Made by a program: the position numbers and the translations under genes
Shown here: positions 39,717 to 49,425 of the stretch, one piece after another
How the letters are laid out: every line of letters begins with the position of its first letter
How positions within the stretch are numbered: the first letter of the stretch is position 1
DNA from: Arthrobacter mangrovi
GTDB taxonomy: Bacteria > Actinomycetota > Actinomycetes > Actinomycetales > Micrococcaceae
Direction of reading: 5' to 3'
Length of the DNA: 61,854 nucleotides
Assembly (NCBI RefSeq): GCF_026011795.1
Contig: NZ_BRVS01000023.1
Span: 1 to 61,854 of the forward strand
Notes under the pieces: generated by a model
Databases searched by the model: none
What the model was told of the DNA's origin: nothing
The model's input: the letters and a program-made list of their open reading frames with translations, nothing else

Positions 39717-40700
39717 TTATTCCGCTACGGTTAGGAGGACTTTCCCGATGTGGTCGCCGGAATCGAAGTACTCGTGCGCCGCGGCTGCCTGCGCCAGCGG
39801 GAAAGTCCGGCCGACCTGCACCTTGATATCGCCGGAAGCCACCAACGGCCAGACATGCTCACGCACCGACCGCACGATGGCCGACTTCTCCTCCACCGGC
39901 CGCGCGCGAAGGGTTGTGCCGATGACCGCTGCACGCTTCGCCATCAGCTTCCCCAAATCGAGCTCGGCCTTGGCCCCGCCCTGCAGCCCGATGACCACCA
40001 GCCGGCCGGCCGTGGCCAGCGCGTCGAGGTTGCGCTGCAGGTACTTAGCGCCGACGACATCGAGGATCACGTCCGCCCCGCGCCCGCCGGTGGCTTCCTT
40101 GACCTTCTCGACGAAGTCTTCTTCGCGGTAATTGATCAGCAGCTGCGCGCCGAGCGGACGTACGACGTCGAGTTTCGCCTGGGAGCCGGCCGTCACCATC
40201 GGGATCCCGCCGAAGGCCCGCACCATCTGCACGGCCATCGTGCCGATGCCTCCCGCGCCCCCGTGGATCAGGACGCTCTCGCCGGCCTGCACGCCGGCGG
40301 CCATGAACAGGTTCGAGAAAATCGTCGCGGCGGTCTCCGGCAGGCTCGCGGCATCCACCAGGGAGACCCCGGGCGGCACCGGCAGCAGCTGCCCGGCCGG
40401 AACAGCCACCCGTTCGGCATAGCCGCCGCCGGACAGCAGGGCGCAGACCTCGTCACCGGCCTTCCAGCCCTCCACGCCCTCGCCCACGGAGGAGATCCGG
40501 CCGGAGACCTCAAGGCCGGGAATGTCGCTCGCGCCCGGAGGCGGCGGATAGACACCACGGCGCTGCTGGACATCGGCCCGGTTCAGGCCGGCGGCAACGA
40601 CGTCGACAATCACCTCGCCTGCCCGGGCTTCCGGGGCCGCAACATCCCGCAGCTCAACCACTTCGGGTCCGCCTGCGCCCTGGTAGAAAACGGCCTTCAT
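39717..40700 (-). CDS. NAD(P)H-quinone oxidoreductase (zinc-free MDR family)
   Basis: 327 residues, medium-chain reductase of the QOR/PIG3 type: MKAVFYQGAGGPEVVEL start, GLNRADVQQRRG, the cofactor motif HGGAGGIGTMAVQM and the QOR-like RADVILDVVGAKYLQRN segment. Catalytic zinc Cys residues are absent. ATG 40700 has AGGAGG 6 nt upstream; the 20 extra codons to 40760 are not used. It reduces quinones or small enones with NADPH. Confidence 0.92.
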   Translation of the reverse strand: MKAVFYQGAGGPEVVELRDVAAPEARAGEVIVDVVAAGLNRADVQQRRGVYPPPPGASDIPGLEVSGRISSVGEGVEGWKAGDEVCALLSGGGYAERVAVPAGQLLPVPPGVSLVDAASLPETAATIFSNLFMAAGVQAGESVLIHGGAGGIGTMAVQMVRAFGGIPMVTAGSQAKLDVVRPLGAQLLINYREEDFVEKVKEATGGRGADVILDVVGAKYLQRNLDALATAGRLVVIGLQGGAKAELDLGKLMAKRAAVIGTTLRARPVEEKSAIVRSVREHVWPLVASGDIKVQVGRTFPLAQAAAAHEYFDSGDHIGKVLLTVAE

Positions 40701-40777
40701 CTGCGCCTCCTGGAACCTCGGGGAAACGGGCTGGTCTTTTGATATCACCAGCGCCTCCATGCCACACTACTAGTCAG

Positions 40778-40865
40778 GGAAGGTTGTCCGAGCGGCCGAA
40801 GGAGCTGGTCTTGAAAACCAGTAGGCGGCAACCCCGTCTCATGGGTTCAAATCCCATACCTTCCG
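40778..40865 (+). tRNA. tRNA-Ser (anticodon UGA)
   Basis: 88 nt, type II tRNA with a long variable arm. Acceptor GGAAGGT/ACCTTCC, anticodon loop CTTGAAA (TGA), T arm ATGGGTTCAAATCCCAT, discriminator G. CCA is not encoded. Confidence 0.95.
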
Positions 40866-40882
40866 CTCCTGAGAACGGCGAG

Positions 40883-40904
40883 GGCCCCGGCAACGGGGCC
40901 TTTT
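40883..40904 (+). terminator. Rho-independent terminator after tRNA-Ser(UGA)
   Basis: GGCCCCG-GCAA-CGGGGCC followed by TTTT. Confidence 0.85.
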
Positions 40905-41116
40905 CCGTTTAACCAACCGGTTTCCTCCGTGGACAGGCCTCCGTTATGCGAAGCCGTCCGTTGTCCGCCGCAGGACGCCCGGACGGCTCTTGTCCGTCCT
41001 TCCCGCCGCCGCTATTGTCGGAATTGGCCCCGCCTGCGCGCCGCCAGCCACATTTCCACACTCCTTCCGGCCCCTGAGCGGACCGTCTCCCTGCGTTTGA
41101 AGCAAAGGAGCTCCAG

Positions 41117-41884
41117 ATGTCAGACCGCGAAACCTTCCCGTCCGGCATTCCCTGCTGGATCGACCTGATGAGCTCGGACCCGGACAAGGCCCGGGCTTTC
41201 TATACCGGCCTCTTCGGCTGGACCGCCGAGACATCCGGTGAGGAGTACGGCAACTACGTCATCTTCTCCAAAGACGGCCGTCCGGTGGCCGGCCTGGCCA
41301 GGAACGAACAGCAGGGCCAGCCCGACTCGTGGTCCGTATACCTGTCCTGCCGAGACGTCTCGGCCACCGCCGATGCCGCTGCCGAAGCGGGCGGCCGGCT
41401 CCTGGCCAAGCCCATGAAAGTCGGGGACCAGGGCTCCATGGCCGTCTTCCTCGACCCGACCGGCGCGGTCGTCGGCGCCTGGCAGCCGGACCAGATGAAG
41501 GGCTTCGGCCGCGAGGGCGACGAGGGCGCGCCCGCCTGGTTCGAGCTCTCCACCCGCGACCACGACACCGCTGTCACGTTCTACGAAAAGGTCTTCGGCT
41601 GGAAAACCGAAGAGATGAGCGATGCGGCCGACTTCCGCTACACCCTCAACGCTCCCTTCGAGGAGTCAAGTGCCGGCATCTACGATGCCGCGGCCCATCT
41701 GCCGGCCGGCGCTCCTTCGACCTGGCAGGTGTACCTGGCCGTGGCGAACGCGGACGACGGCGCCGCCAAGGTACTGGAGCTCGGCGGCACCGTGCTCCGG
41801 GAACCGTGGGATTCGCCCTACGGACGCATGGCCCAGGTGGCGGATCCGACGGGCGCGGCGTTCATGATCAGCACAGTCAAATAG
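41117..41884 (+). CDS. VOC (glyoxalase/bleomycin-resistance fold) family protein
   Basis: 255 residues with two tandem VOC modules: GIPCWIDLMSSDPDKARAFY begins the first and PAWFELSTRDHDTAVTFYEK (about 137-156) the second. Each module ends in a DPTGA motif (FLDPTGAVVGAWQ and VADPTGAAFMIS). Such duplicated proteins are often metal-dependent or hydroxylase-like, but the substrate is unknown. ATG 41117 has AAGGAG. A short CTCCCC/GGGGAG stem follows at 41892-41910. Confidence 0.88.
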   Translation: MSDRETFPSGIPCWIDLMSSDPDKARAFYTGLFGWTAETSGEEYGNYVIFSKDGRPVAGLARNEQQGQPDSWSVYLSCRDVSATADAAAEAGGRLLAKPMKVGDQGSMAVFLDPTGAVVGAWQPDQMKGFGREGDEGAPAWFELSTRDHDTAVTFYEKVFGWKTEEMSDAADFRYTLNAPFEESSAGIYDAAAHLPAGAPSTWQVYLAVANADDGAAKVLELGGTVLREPWDSPYGRMAQVADPTGAAFMISTVK

Positions 41885-41927
41885 GCCTTCGCTCCCCCAG
41901 TCAAGGGGAGGCATGACGAACAGCATG

Positions 41928-41949
41928 TCCTGAAGGCAATGTTTCAGGA
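41928..41949. repeat. Perfect inverted repeat upstream of the 5'-nucleotidase gene
   Basis: TCCTGAA-8 nt-TTCAGGA. No U-tract follows, so it is either a weak terminator for the VOC gene or an operator for the downstream gene. Confidence 0.45.
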
Positions 41950-41975
41950 AACTATTCCCCGTGTTCTTACCGCCC

Positions 41976-41997
41976 GGTAACCTGCAGTTCATCCCGT
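41976..41997 (+). promoter_or_regulatory. Possible PHO box upstream of the 5'-nucleotidase
   Basis: Two adjacent 11-nt units, GGTAACCTGCA and GTTCATCCCGT. They match the GTTCACC unit at 5 of 7 and 6 of 7 positions. The site lies about 110 nt before the start of a gene whose product releases phosphate outside the cell. Weaker than the site at 27550-27571. Confidence 0.4.
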
Positions 41998-42107
41998 CGC
42001 GATGGGGTGGAACGGGCCTGCGCGCGCGCCGCATCCTTTCGCAGCGGCCGGCGTTCCCCTGCCGGCCGCGCCGCCGCACCTGATGGGGAATGAGACTGGA
42101 GAACAAA

Positions 42108-44486
42108 GTGCCAAAGGCTGCTTCACCCGCGAAGGCCTCGATGGTCGCCGCACTTTCGATCGGCCTGCTGGCCTTTCCCTTCGCCGCCCTGCCTTCCGCG
42201 GCTGCGGCTACCGAACCGGAGCCCCGGTCGCCCTCCCCCGCCGCCGGCGGGACCCACGAGCTGAACCTGTTGGGCATCAACGATTTCCACGGCCGCATCG
42301 ATGCCAACACCGTCAAGTTCGCCGGCACCGTCGAGCAACTGCGCGCCGAGAACCCAGAGGGCACGGTCTTCACGTCCGCGGGCGACAACATCGGCGCCTC
42401 GCTCTTCGCGTCCGCGGCGCAGGACGACCAGCCGACCATCGACGTCCTCGATGCGCTCGGCCTCGCGACCTCGGCCGTAGGCAACCACGAGTTCGACCAG
42501 GGCTACGAGGACTTGGCCGGCGATGTCATCTCCGGTCCGGACCCGGCCGATTTCGCGTACCTCGGCGCCAACGTCTACGAGAAGGGCACCCGGACACCCG
42601 CGCTGGACGAATACGAACTTGCGGAGGCCGACGGACTGACGGTCGGCATCATCGGGGTCGTTACCGAAGACACCCGGACACTGGTCAGTCCGGGCGGCAT
42701 CTCCGGCATCGATTTCGGCGATCCGGTGGAAGCAGTCAACCGGGTGGCGGCGGAACTCTCCGACGGCGAGGGCGACGAAGCGGACATCATCGTCGCGTCG
42801 TACCACGAGGGTGCGAGCACGTCCGCAGACCTGGGCACCGCCACCGCAGCCAGCCCCGTGTTCGAACGGATCGTCAACGAGACCTCCCCCGAAGTCGACG
42901 CTATTTTCAACGGTCACACACACCTCGGGTATGCCTTCGACGCCCCGATCCCGGGCAGCGATGAGACCCGGCCCGTCGTACAGACCGGGCAGTACGGTGA
43001 AAACGTTGGCCGAATCCAGCTCACGGTGACCGAGGGCGAGGAAGGCGGCGAACCGACGTTCGACGTGACGGACTACTCGATGGACATCGTCAAACGTTCC
43101 ACTGCCGACGATGCAGCCCTGACCGAAGCCTATCCGCGGGTGGCCGAGGTCAAGAAGATCGTCGACACCGCGCTCGCCGAGGCCAAGGCAGTCGGCGCGC
43201 AGCCGGTCGGCTCCGTCACGGCGGACATCACCACCGCGTTCGCGGACGGCAAGCGTGACGACCGCGCCTCCGAATCGACGCTGGGCAACCTCGTCGCGGA
43301 TTCCCTGGCGGATACCCTCTCCCCGGAGGAACTCGGCGGGGCCGAAATCGGCGTGGTCAACCCGGGCGGCCTCCGCTCCGAGCTCTACTACGTCGACGAC
43401 CCGGCGCTGGATGATGACGGGCGCCGGGACGGCGAAGTCAGCTATGGCGAAGCCAACGCAGTCCTGCCCTTCGTCAACAACCTTTGGACCACCACGCTGA
43501 CGGGTGCCCAGTTCAAGACCTTGCTCGAGCAGCAGTGGCAGCTGACCGCGGACGGCGAAGTCCCCAGCCGTCCCTACCTGCAGCTGGGCCTCTCGGACAA
43601 CGTCAGCTACACCTACGATGCCGACGCCGGCCAGGGCTCCCACATCACCGGCGTCTGGATCGACGGCCAGCAGCTGGATCCGGAGCGCGAGTACCGCATC
43701 GGCACCTTCAGCTTCCTCGCCCAGGGCGGCGACAACTTCCACGTGTTCGCCGACGGCGCCAACACCCGGGACTCCGGGCTGGTGGACCGCGATGCCTGGA
43801 TTTCCTACCTGGAGAAGAACAGCCCGCTGGCCCCATCGTTCGAGCGGCGTGCGGCCGCGGTCTCCGGCGTCCCGGCGGCGGTCGAACCGGGCCAGGACGT
43901 CTCGTTCCAGGTCTCCAAACTGGATCTGACCTCGCTCGGGGCGCCGGAAAACAAGACCCTGACGCTGCGCTACGAGCCCGCGGACAGCGGCGCCAGCGCC
44001 TTCTCGCGTGCCGTTCCCGCCGCGGCGCTGCCGGCGGAGCTGGGCACCTTCGACGTTACCGACGGCGGCGCAACGGTTTCCTTTACCGTTCCGTCCGAGC
44101 TGCGCGGCGGGGCCTTCACGTTGACGGCCGCGCCGTCCGGCACGCTGGTGCGGCTGCCGATCGAGGTCCCGACGGCGGGCCTCCCGGACGAGGACGGCGG
44201 GCAGGCCGGTAGCGGCGGACAGCCGACGGACCAGCCCGGCGCCGAAGAGCCGGCGGACCAGCCGCAGCCGGGCGGCGGCGAGCCGACTTCCGCGCCCACT
44301 ACCAGCCCGCTCGGCGGCGGCACCGCCGGTCCGGACGCGTCGGCCCCGCCCGCCCCGGCCGACGGCTCACTGCCGTTCACCGGCGCCAGCGGCCTGCTGC
44401 CGCTCGGCATCGGGGCGCTGGTCCTGATCGGCGGAGGCACCGCCGCCGTCCTGGCCGTCCGGCGCCGCAAGCAGGCAGGACGCTAG
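42108..44486 (+). CDS. Sortase-anchored 5'-nucleotidase / metallophosphatase
   Basis: 792 residues. Signal peptide, then a metallophosphatase domain (GINDFHGRID, GNHEFDQGYEDL, FNGHTHLGYAF) and a 5'-nucleotidase C-terminal domain (ESTLGNLVADSLAD, GEANAVLPFVNNLWTTTLTG). A Pro/Gly-rich wall-spanning linker follows, then LPFTG (about 755-759), a hydrophobic helix and the tail RRRKQAGR. Class C-type sorting places it on the cell wall, where it dephosphorylates nucleotides. GTG 42108 has GGAGA at proper spacing; ATG 42090 is less well placed. It leads a likely operon with the nuclease 84 nt downstream. Confidence 0.92.
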   Translation: MPKAASPAKASMVAALSIGLLAFPFAALPSAAAATEPEPRSPSPAAGGTHELNLLGINDFHGRIDANTVKFAGTVEQLRAENPEGTVFTSAGDNIGASLFASAAQDDQPTIDVLDALGLATSAVGNHEFDQGYEDLAGDVISGPDPADFAYLGANVYEKGTRTPALDEYELAEADGLTVGIIGVVTEDTRTLVSPGGISGIDFGDPVEAVNRVAAELSDGEGDEADIIVASYHEGASTSADLGTATAASPVFERIVNETSPEVDAIFNGHTHLGYAFDAPIPGSDETRPVVQTGQYGENVGRIQLTVTEGEEGGEPTFDVTDYSMDIVKRSTADDAALTEAYPRVAEVKKIVDTALAEAKAVGAQPVGSVTADITTAFADGKRDDRASESTLGNLVADSLADTLSPEELGGAEIGVVNPGGLRSELYYVDDPALDDDGRRDGEVSYGEANAVLPFVNNLWTTTLTGAQFKTLLEQQWQLTADGEVPSRPYLQLGLSDNVSYTYDADAGQGSHITGVWIDGQQLDPEREYRIGTFSFLAQGGDNFHVFADGANTRDSGLVDRDAWISYLEKNSPLAPSFERRAAAVSGVPAAVEPGQDVSFQVSKLDLTSLGAPENKTLTLRYEPADSGASAFSRAVPAAALPAELGTFDVTDGGATVSFTVPSELRGGAFTLTAAPSGTLVRLPIEVPTAGLPDEDGGQAGSGGQPTDQPGAEEPADQPQPGGGEPTSAPTTSPLGGGTAGPDASAPPAPADGSLPFTGASGLLPLGIGALVLIGGGTAAVLAVRRRKQAGR

Positions 44487-44570
44487 CGCTTTCCCGTGGG
44501 GCTTCCTTCCGCGAAGGAGGCCCCCTCCCTTTGACCAATTCCCACCACCCGCACCCAAGGAAAGAGAACC

Positions 44571-47123
44571 ATGACCAGGAACACCTGGAAACCGGCCGCC
44601 TGCGGCGCCATCGCCGCTGGCGTCCTGGCATCCGGCTTCGCCGCGCTGCCCGCTACCGCAGCACCCGCCGCCTCGGCTGCGCAGGCCGCTGCCGGCGCCG
44701 TCGTGATCAATGAGGCGTATGTCAACGGCGGCAGCGCCAACGCGCCGTACACCCACAAGTTCGTCGAACTCTTCAATCCCGGCGACGCGCCGGTCACACT
44801 CGACGGCATGTCGCTGCAGTACCGCTCCTCGGGCGGCACCTCAGCGCCCACCGGGGTGGTCGCGCTGAAGGGCACCATCCCGGCCAACGGCTACTTCCTG
44901 GTCCAGGGCGGGAGCAACGGCGGCACCGGCGCGGCGCTGCCCGAAGCGGACCAGGCCAGCGGCGCGCTCAACCCGTCGGGCAGCTCCGGCACCATAGTGC
45001 TGGCTGGCCAGGCAACCGCGCTGACCGGGCTCGCGACAGGCTCGGTACTGGACGACGAGCGGGTGGTGGACCTGCTCGGTTACGGCAGCTCCAACACCTT
45101 CGAGACGGCCGCGGCCGCTTCCCCCAACGGCACTATGAACCCGCTCTCGATGAACCGCTCCGGCGGGGTGGACAGCGACAACAACGCCGCGGACTTCGCC
45201 CTCAGCGACGCCGTCACGCCGGTCGCCTCGGACGGGACAGCCCCGGAGCCGCAACCCGAGCCCGAGGCTCCCGCCCTGCGGACCATCGCCGAAATACAGG
45301 GCACGTCAAACGTTTCGCCGCTTGCAGGCGACACGGTGGCCGCCCGCGGCGTGGTCACCGCCGCCTACCCCAGCGGCGGCTTCAACGGCTACTACCTGCA
45401 GACTCCGGGCACCGGCGGCGAACAGGACCCCACGGCGCGTACCGCGTCCGACGGCATCTTCGTCTACTCCCCCGCCACGGTGGACGACGTTGCCATCGGC
45501 GACTACGTCGAGGTCACCGGCAAGGTCGGCGAGCACTACGGCATGACCCAGCTGAGCGTGGACGACGGCGGCCTCGCCCAGCTTGCGCAGCCGGCCGAGG
45601 CCGTGAAGGCTGCGGCCGTCGCATGGCCCGCCACGGACGCGGAGCGGGAGAAGCTCGAGGGCATGCTGCTGCGCCCCGAGGGCGCCTTCACCGTCACGGA
45701 CAACTACTCGCTGAACCAGTACGGCGAGGTCGGCCTGGCCGCCGGCGAAAAGCCGCTCGTCCAGCCCACCGCAGTCGGCGCATACGGCTCGGACGCCTTC
45801 TGGGCCGAGACGGAGAAGAACGCGGCCCTCGCCGTGACCCTGGACGACGGCGCCACCACCAACTTCCTCGGCAGCGACCGGAACAAGGACATCCCGCTGC
45901 CATACTTGTCCCCCGAGGACCCGGTCCGCATCGGCTCCTCCGCCGACTTCACCGGGGACGTCATCCTCGACTACCGCTTCGACCTGTGGCGCTTCCAGCC
46001 CGTGGGCGAACTGACGGGAGACGACCGCGCAGGCCTGCAGCCGGCGTCGTTCTCCAACACGCGCACCGCGGCGCCGGAGGAAGTCGGCGGAAACGTCAGC
46101 ATCGCCTCCTTCAACGTGCTGAACTACTTCACCACCACGGGCGACCAGCTTGCGGGCTGTGCCGCCTACACGGACCGCGAAGGCAATCCGGTCAGTGCGC
46201 GCAACTGCGACGCCCGCGGCGCCTACGACGCGGAGAACCTGGAACGCCAGGAAGCGAAGATCGTCGCGGCCATCAACGCCCTCGACGCCGACGTTGTCGC
46301 GCTCGAAGAGATCGAGAACTCCGCGAAGTTCGGCAAGGACCGCGACGCCGCCCTGGCGACCCTGACCGCCGCACTGAACGAGGCACTGGCCGCCGAGGGC
46401 GAACCCGCGGAGTGGGACTACGTGCGGTCGCCCGGGGAACTGCCGGCGCTGGCGGACGAGGACTTCATCCGCACGGCGTTCATCTACAAGAAGGACGCCG
46501 TCCAGACCATCGACGAGTCCGTCATCCACAACGACACTGACGCCTTCGCCAATGCCCGCAAACCACTGGCACAGACCTTCAAGGTCAAGCACGGCGGCGC
46601 CGGCACCAAGTTCATCGTCGTGGCCAACCACTTCAAGTCGAAGGGCTCCGGCGGGGCCACCGGCGAAAACGCGGACCACGGCCAGGGCGCCTGGAACGCG
46701 GCGCGGACGGCCCAGGCCGAGTCCCTGGTGGCCTTCGCCGACGGGCTGCAGGAACAGTTCAGCACGGACAAGGTCTTCCTGACCGGCGATTTCAACTCCT
46801 ATGCGCAGGAAGATCCCATCCGGGTGCTCCGCGAGGCCGGCTATATCGACCAGGGCGAAAAGACCGGCGAGCACACCTACAGCTTCGACGGCATGGTCGG
46901 CTCGCTCGACCACATCTTCGCCTCGCCGTCCGCGGATGCCGCCGTGGCCGGTGCCGACGTCTGGAACATCAACTCGGTCGAGTCCGTCGCGCTGGAGTAC
47001 AGCCGCTACAACTACAACGCCACCAATTTCTACGCGCCGGATGCCTATCGGGCCAGCGACCATGACCCGCTCATCGTCGGCCTGGACCTGCCGACGGCGA
47101 AGGCGGAGGCGCACAGCCGCTGA
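44571..47123 (+). CDS. Secreted ExeM/NucH-type extracellular endonuclease with lamin-tail domain
   Basis: 850 residues. Signal peptide cleaved near ATAAPAASA, a lamin-tail-like domain (VVINEAYVNGGSANAP to about residue 190), an OB-type domain (about 245-430) and an exonuclease-endonuclease-phosphatase domain from NVSIASFNVLNYF through ALEEIENS, LTGDFNSY and RASDHDPLIVGL. It should cut extracellular DNA. No sorting signal, so it is released, unlike the anchored 5'-nucleotidase just upstream. ATG 44571 with AAGGAAAGA Shine-Dalgarno. Together the two would turn DNA into nucleosides and phosphate. Confidence 0.92.
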   Translation: MTRNTWKPAACGAIAAGVLASGFAALPATAAPAASAAQAAAGAVVINEAYVNGGSANAPYTHKFVELFNPGDAPVTLDGMSLQYRSSGGTSAPTGVVALKGTIPANGYFLVQGGSNGGTGAALPEADQASGALNPSGSSGTIVLAGQATALTGLATGSVLDDERVVDLLGYGSSNTFETAAAASPNGTMNPLSMNRSGGVDSDNNAADFALSDAVTPVASDGTAPEPQPEPEAPALRTIAEIQGTSNVSPLAGDTVAARGVVTAAYPSGGFNGYYLQTPGTGGEQDPTARTASDGIFVYSPATVDDVAIGDYVEVTGKVGEHYGMTQLSVDDGGLAQLAQPAEAVKAAAVAWPATDAEREKLEGMLLRPEGAFTVTDNYSLNQYGEVGLAAGEKPLVQPTAVGAYGSDAFWAETEKNAALAVTLDDGATTNFLGSDRNKDIPLPYLSPEDPVRIGSSADFTGDVILDYRFDLWRFQPVGELTGDDRAGLQPASFSNTRTAAPEEVGGNVSIASFNVLNYFTTTGDQLAGCAAYTDREGNPVSARNCDARGAYDAENLERQEAKIVAAINALDADVVALEEIENSAKFGKDRDAALATLTAALNEALAAEGEPAEWDYVRSPGELPALADEDFIRTAFIYKKDAVQTIDESVIHNDTDAFANARKPLAQTFKVKHGGAGTKFIVVANHFKSKGSGGATGENADHGQGAWNAARTAQAESLVAFADGLQEQFSTDKVFLTGDFNSYAQEDPIRVLREAGYIDQGEKTGEHTYSFDGMVGSLDHIFASPSADAAVAGADVWNINSVESVALEYSRYNYNATNFYAPDAYRASDHDPLIVGLDLPTAKAEAHSR

Positions 47124-47151
47124 CTGCCGCTGACTGCGCAGGCAATGGACC

Positions 47152-47194
47152 GCAAGGGCCGGCGCCCGGGATTCTTCCGGACGCCGGCCCTTGC
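47152..47194. terminator. Bidirectional terminator after the nuclease gene
   Basis: 13-bp perfect arms GCAAGGGCCGGCG / CGCCGGCCCTTGC around a 17-nt loop, between convergent genes. Confidence 0.8.
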
Positions 47195-47214
47195 CGTGCA
47201 TCGCCGGCTTCACG

Positions 47215-49221
47215 CTATGGGACGTCGTCGATACCTTCATCAAGACGCGGCGGGATGAAGCCTCCCGCAACCGGTAGCGGGCCTTCGGCCGCAGCCAGAA
47301 TATGCGAGGCGATGTCGTCCGCATCCTTGAGGGTGCGGCTGCCTTGCTCCGGCGGCGCTCCGGCCTCGGCGGCGATCGCGGTCCCCCATTGAGCCGAGGA
47401 AAGCTGCAGGCCCAGGACGTACAGGCCGCGGGTGGCCTGGCCGCTGGCCCCGACCGCCCGGTAGGGCGGCAGGGTCACGTCCAGTCCGGAGGTGGGCACC
47501 GGCAGGCGGTCCGGTCCGAGCATCAGCTTGGTCCGGACCAGGCCGTCCTCGAGCAGGTGGCGCAGCAGCGGCGAGACGTTGTGGGCCACGCGGTTCGCGG
47601 GCATCATCGCTTCGACCAGGTGGGCCGCGGAATAGGAGGCTCCATCCACCCAGGGCGAGGTGGCGCGGAAGCGGCCCGTCTCCGGCTCCACCTCGAAGTG
47701 CGGATCGGGCCCGACGAAGTCCACCAGGCCGGCGCGAGCCAGCGCCGCGAGCTGTTCGATCCTCTGCGCCGGAGGGCCGCTGGCGAGCCCTTCCACCAGC
47801 GGTTCGAACCAGCCGCGCAGCTCGGCCAGCCAGGACTCTTCGGTCAGGCCTCCGTCCGCGACCACCTCCTTCAGCAGGCTGCGGCCCGCATTCAGGGCGC
47901 CGATGGCCATCTTCAGCGGGTCGTCCTCCCCGTCGGCCGATCCGGCCGCATCCGCGTCCAGGTACCCGAGCATCGCCGCCTGGTACTCCTCGGCGGAGGC
48001 GAACTTCCGGCCGGCAAACGGCTTGGCCAGCGCCTCGACATCGAGCAGCCGGTCCGGCAGGACCCGCTCGGCAAGATAGGCGTGCACGGCATTCAACAGC
48101 ACCCGGCTGCCCGGCGCGGATTTCCGCGCGAACAGCTCCTGCAGGCCGTCCAGGAAATCCCGCGCGGGCACGGCCACGGCCAGCGGTTCCACCCGGACCA
48201 GCGTGGAGTAGTAGGCCCAGAGCACGTCCCGCTGCAGCAGCGGCCAGAGGTCGTGGTCGAAGCCCGGCTGCACGCCGGTCTCGGCGAACAGCCGCGCCGC
48301 CGCCGGGGTGAACCAGCGCATGTCCAGGCTCGACGGCAGGTAGCTTTCCAGTTTGGCCTTGGCCCGGTACGGCGTGCCGCGGCGGGACGCGGCCACGAAC
48401 CGGGGTTCCTTGCCCGACGGCAGGTAGCGCATCGGTCCGGAGTCCGACGCCGGCAGATACTTTCCGCCGCGGCCTTCCGTCAGCTGGATCATCACATCGA
48501 AGAAGTTCAGTCCCATGCCGCGGACCAGCACCGTGCGGCCCGCCGGGATCCGCCCGAAGTCCAGGTCCGGCGGCACGTTCGGCGGGAGGTAGTGCAGTCC
48601 GAAGCGGGCGGCGTCGTCCTGGAGGCGCTGCTGCTCCGGGTTCAGGGCGGTGGGCAGGTGCCCGAGCGCAAGGACGACGCTGTCCGCCTCCACTTCGCCG
48701 CCGTCGGCCAGGTCCAGCCGGTAGCCGCCGTCGTGCCGGTGCAGCCGCACGGCCTCGGTGGTGTGGACGGAGAGCGCCGCATGGGTACCGGCTTCCTCCG
48801 CCAGCCGGGAGAAAATCCACGCCAGGTAGCGTCCGTAGAGCAGCCTGCTGGGGAAGTCCGACGGCGCCAGAGCCGCCGCCTCGTCGCGGTCGTCCGCGGG
48901 CACGCCGCCGATCGACCCGGCGGCCACCCCCTCGCGCCACGCATCGAAGGTGAGGCCGGCGACGGAAGGCACGGCGCCGGCGTCGAACCCGTCCCCGGGC
49001 ACGACCGTGGGGAACAGCGACGGGGTATTCATCAGGAAGAGCCGCGACTGCCCGTGCCGCCAGACGTGGCCCGGGCCGGGCGGAAACGGGTCGATCAGGT
49101 GGATCTGCAGTTTCCGATCCTGCGGCCGCTGCCGCAGCCGGGCCAGGAGCCGTTCCAGCACGGAGAGGCCGCGAGGACCGGCGCCCACAATCGCCACGCG
49201 GTGGCCGTGCTGGGAATCCAT
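47215..49221 (-). CDS. FAD/NAD(P)-binding domain protein
   Basis: 668 residues. The N-terminal dinucleotide-binding motif RVAIVGAGPRGLSVLERLL and the following IDPFPPGPGHVWR fit the FAD-NAD(P)-binding (NAD_binding_9-like) family; VVLALGH occurs near residue 195. The C-terminal half is helical and unrecognised. Substrate unknown. ATG 49221 follows TAAGCT by 7 nt with no well-spaced Shine-Dalgarno. The open frame continues upstream in the antisense of the next gene without homology. Confidence 0.82.
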   Translation of the reverse strand: MDSQHGHRVAIVGAGPRGLSVLERLLARLRQRPQDRKLQIHLIDPFPPGPGHVWRHGQSRLFLMNTPSLFPTVVPGDGFDAGAVPSVAGLTFDAWREGVAAGSIGGVPADDRDEAAALAPSDFPSRLLYGRYLAWIFSRLAEEAGTHAALSVHTTEAVRLHRHDGGYRLDLADGGEVEADSVVLALGHLPTALNPEQQRLQDDAARFGLHYLPPNVPPDLDFGRIPAGRTVLVRGMGLNFFDVMIQLTEGRGGKYLPASDSGPMRYLPSGKEPRFVAASRRGTPYRAKAKLESYLPSSLDMRWFTPAAARLFAETGVQPGFDHDLWPLLQRDVLWAYYSTLVRVEPLAVAVPARDFLDGLQELFARKSAPGSRVLLNAVHAYLAERVLPDRLLDVEALAKPFAGRKFASAEEYQAAMLGYLDADAAGSADGEDDPLKMAIGALNAGRSLLKEVVADGGLTEESWLAELRGWFEPLVEGLASGPPAQRIEQLAALARAGLVDFVGPDPHFEVEPETGRFRATSPWVDGASYSAAHLVEAMMPANRVAHNVSPLLRHLLEDGLVRTKLMLGPDRLPVPTSGLDVTLPPYRAVGASGQATRGLYVLGLQLSSAQWGTAIAAEAGAPPEQGSRTLKDADDIASHILAAAEGPLPVAGGFIPPRLDEGIDDVP

Positions 49222-49425
49222 AGCCCTTAGCTTATCGGCGGGAGGGGTCGCCTCCGGTTCGGTTCCAAGCTCCCGCTCGAGCCGGAGCGGGAACGCCAAA
49301 ACGGAGCAGGACGCCAAAACGGAGCCGCCGGCACAGGGCCGGCCTGCCAGGTGCAGCGACCGGTCACCCGCGGCAGCGACCGTGGCTGCCCGGGCAAGGG
49401 GCCGGGCTTGCCTAGGATGGAAGGC

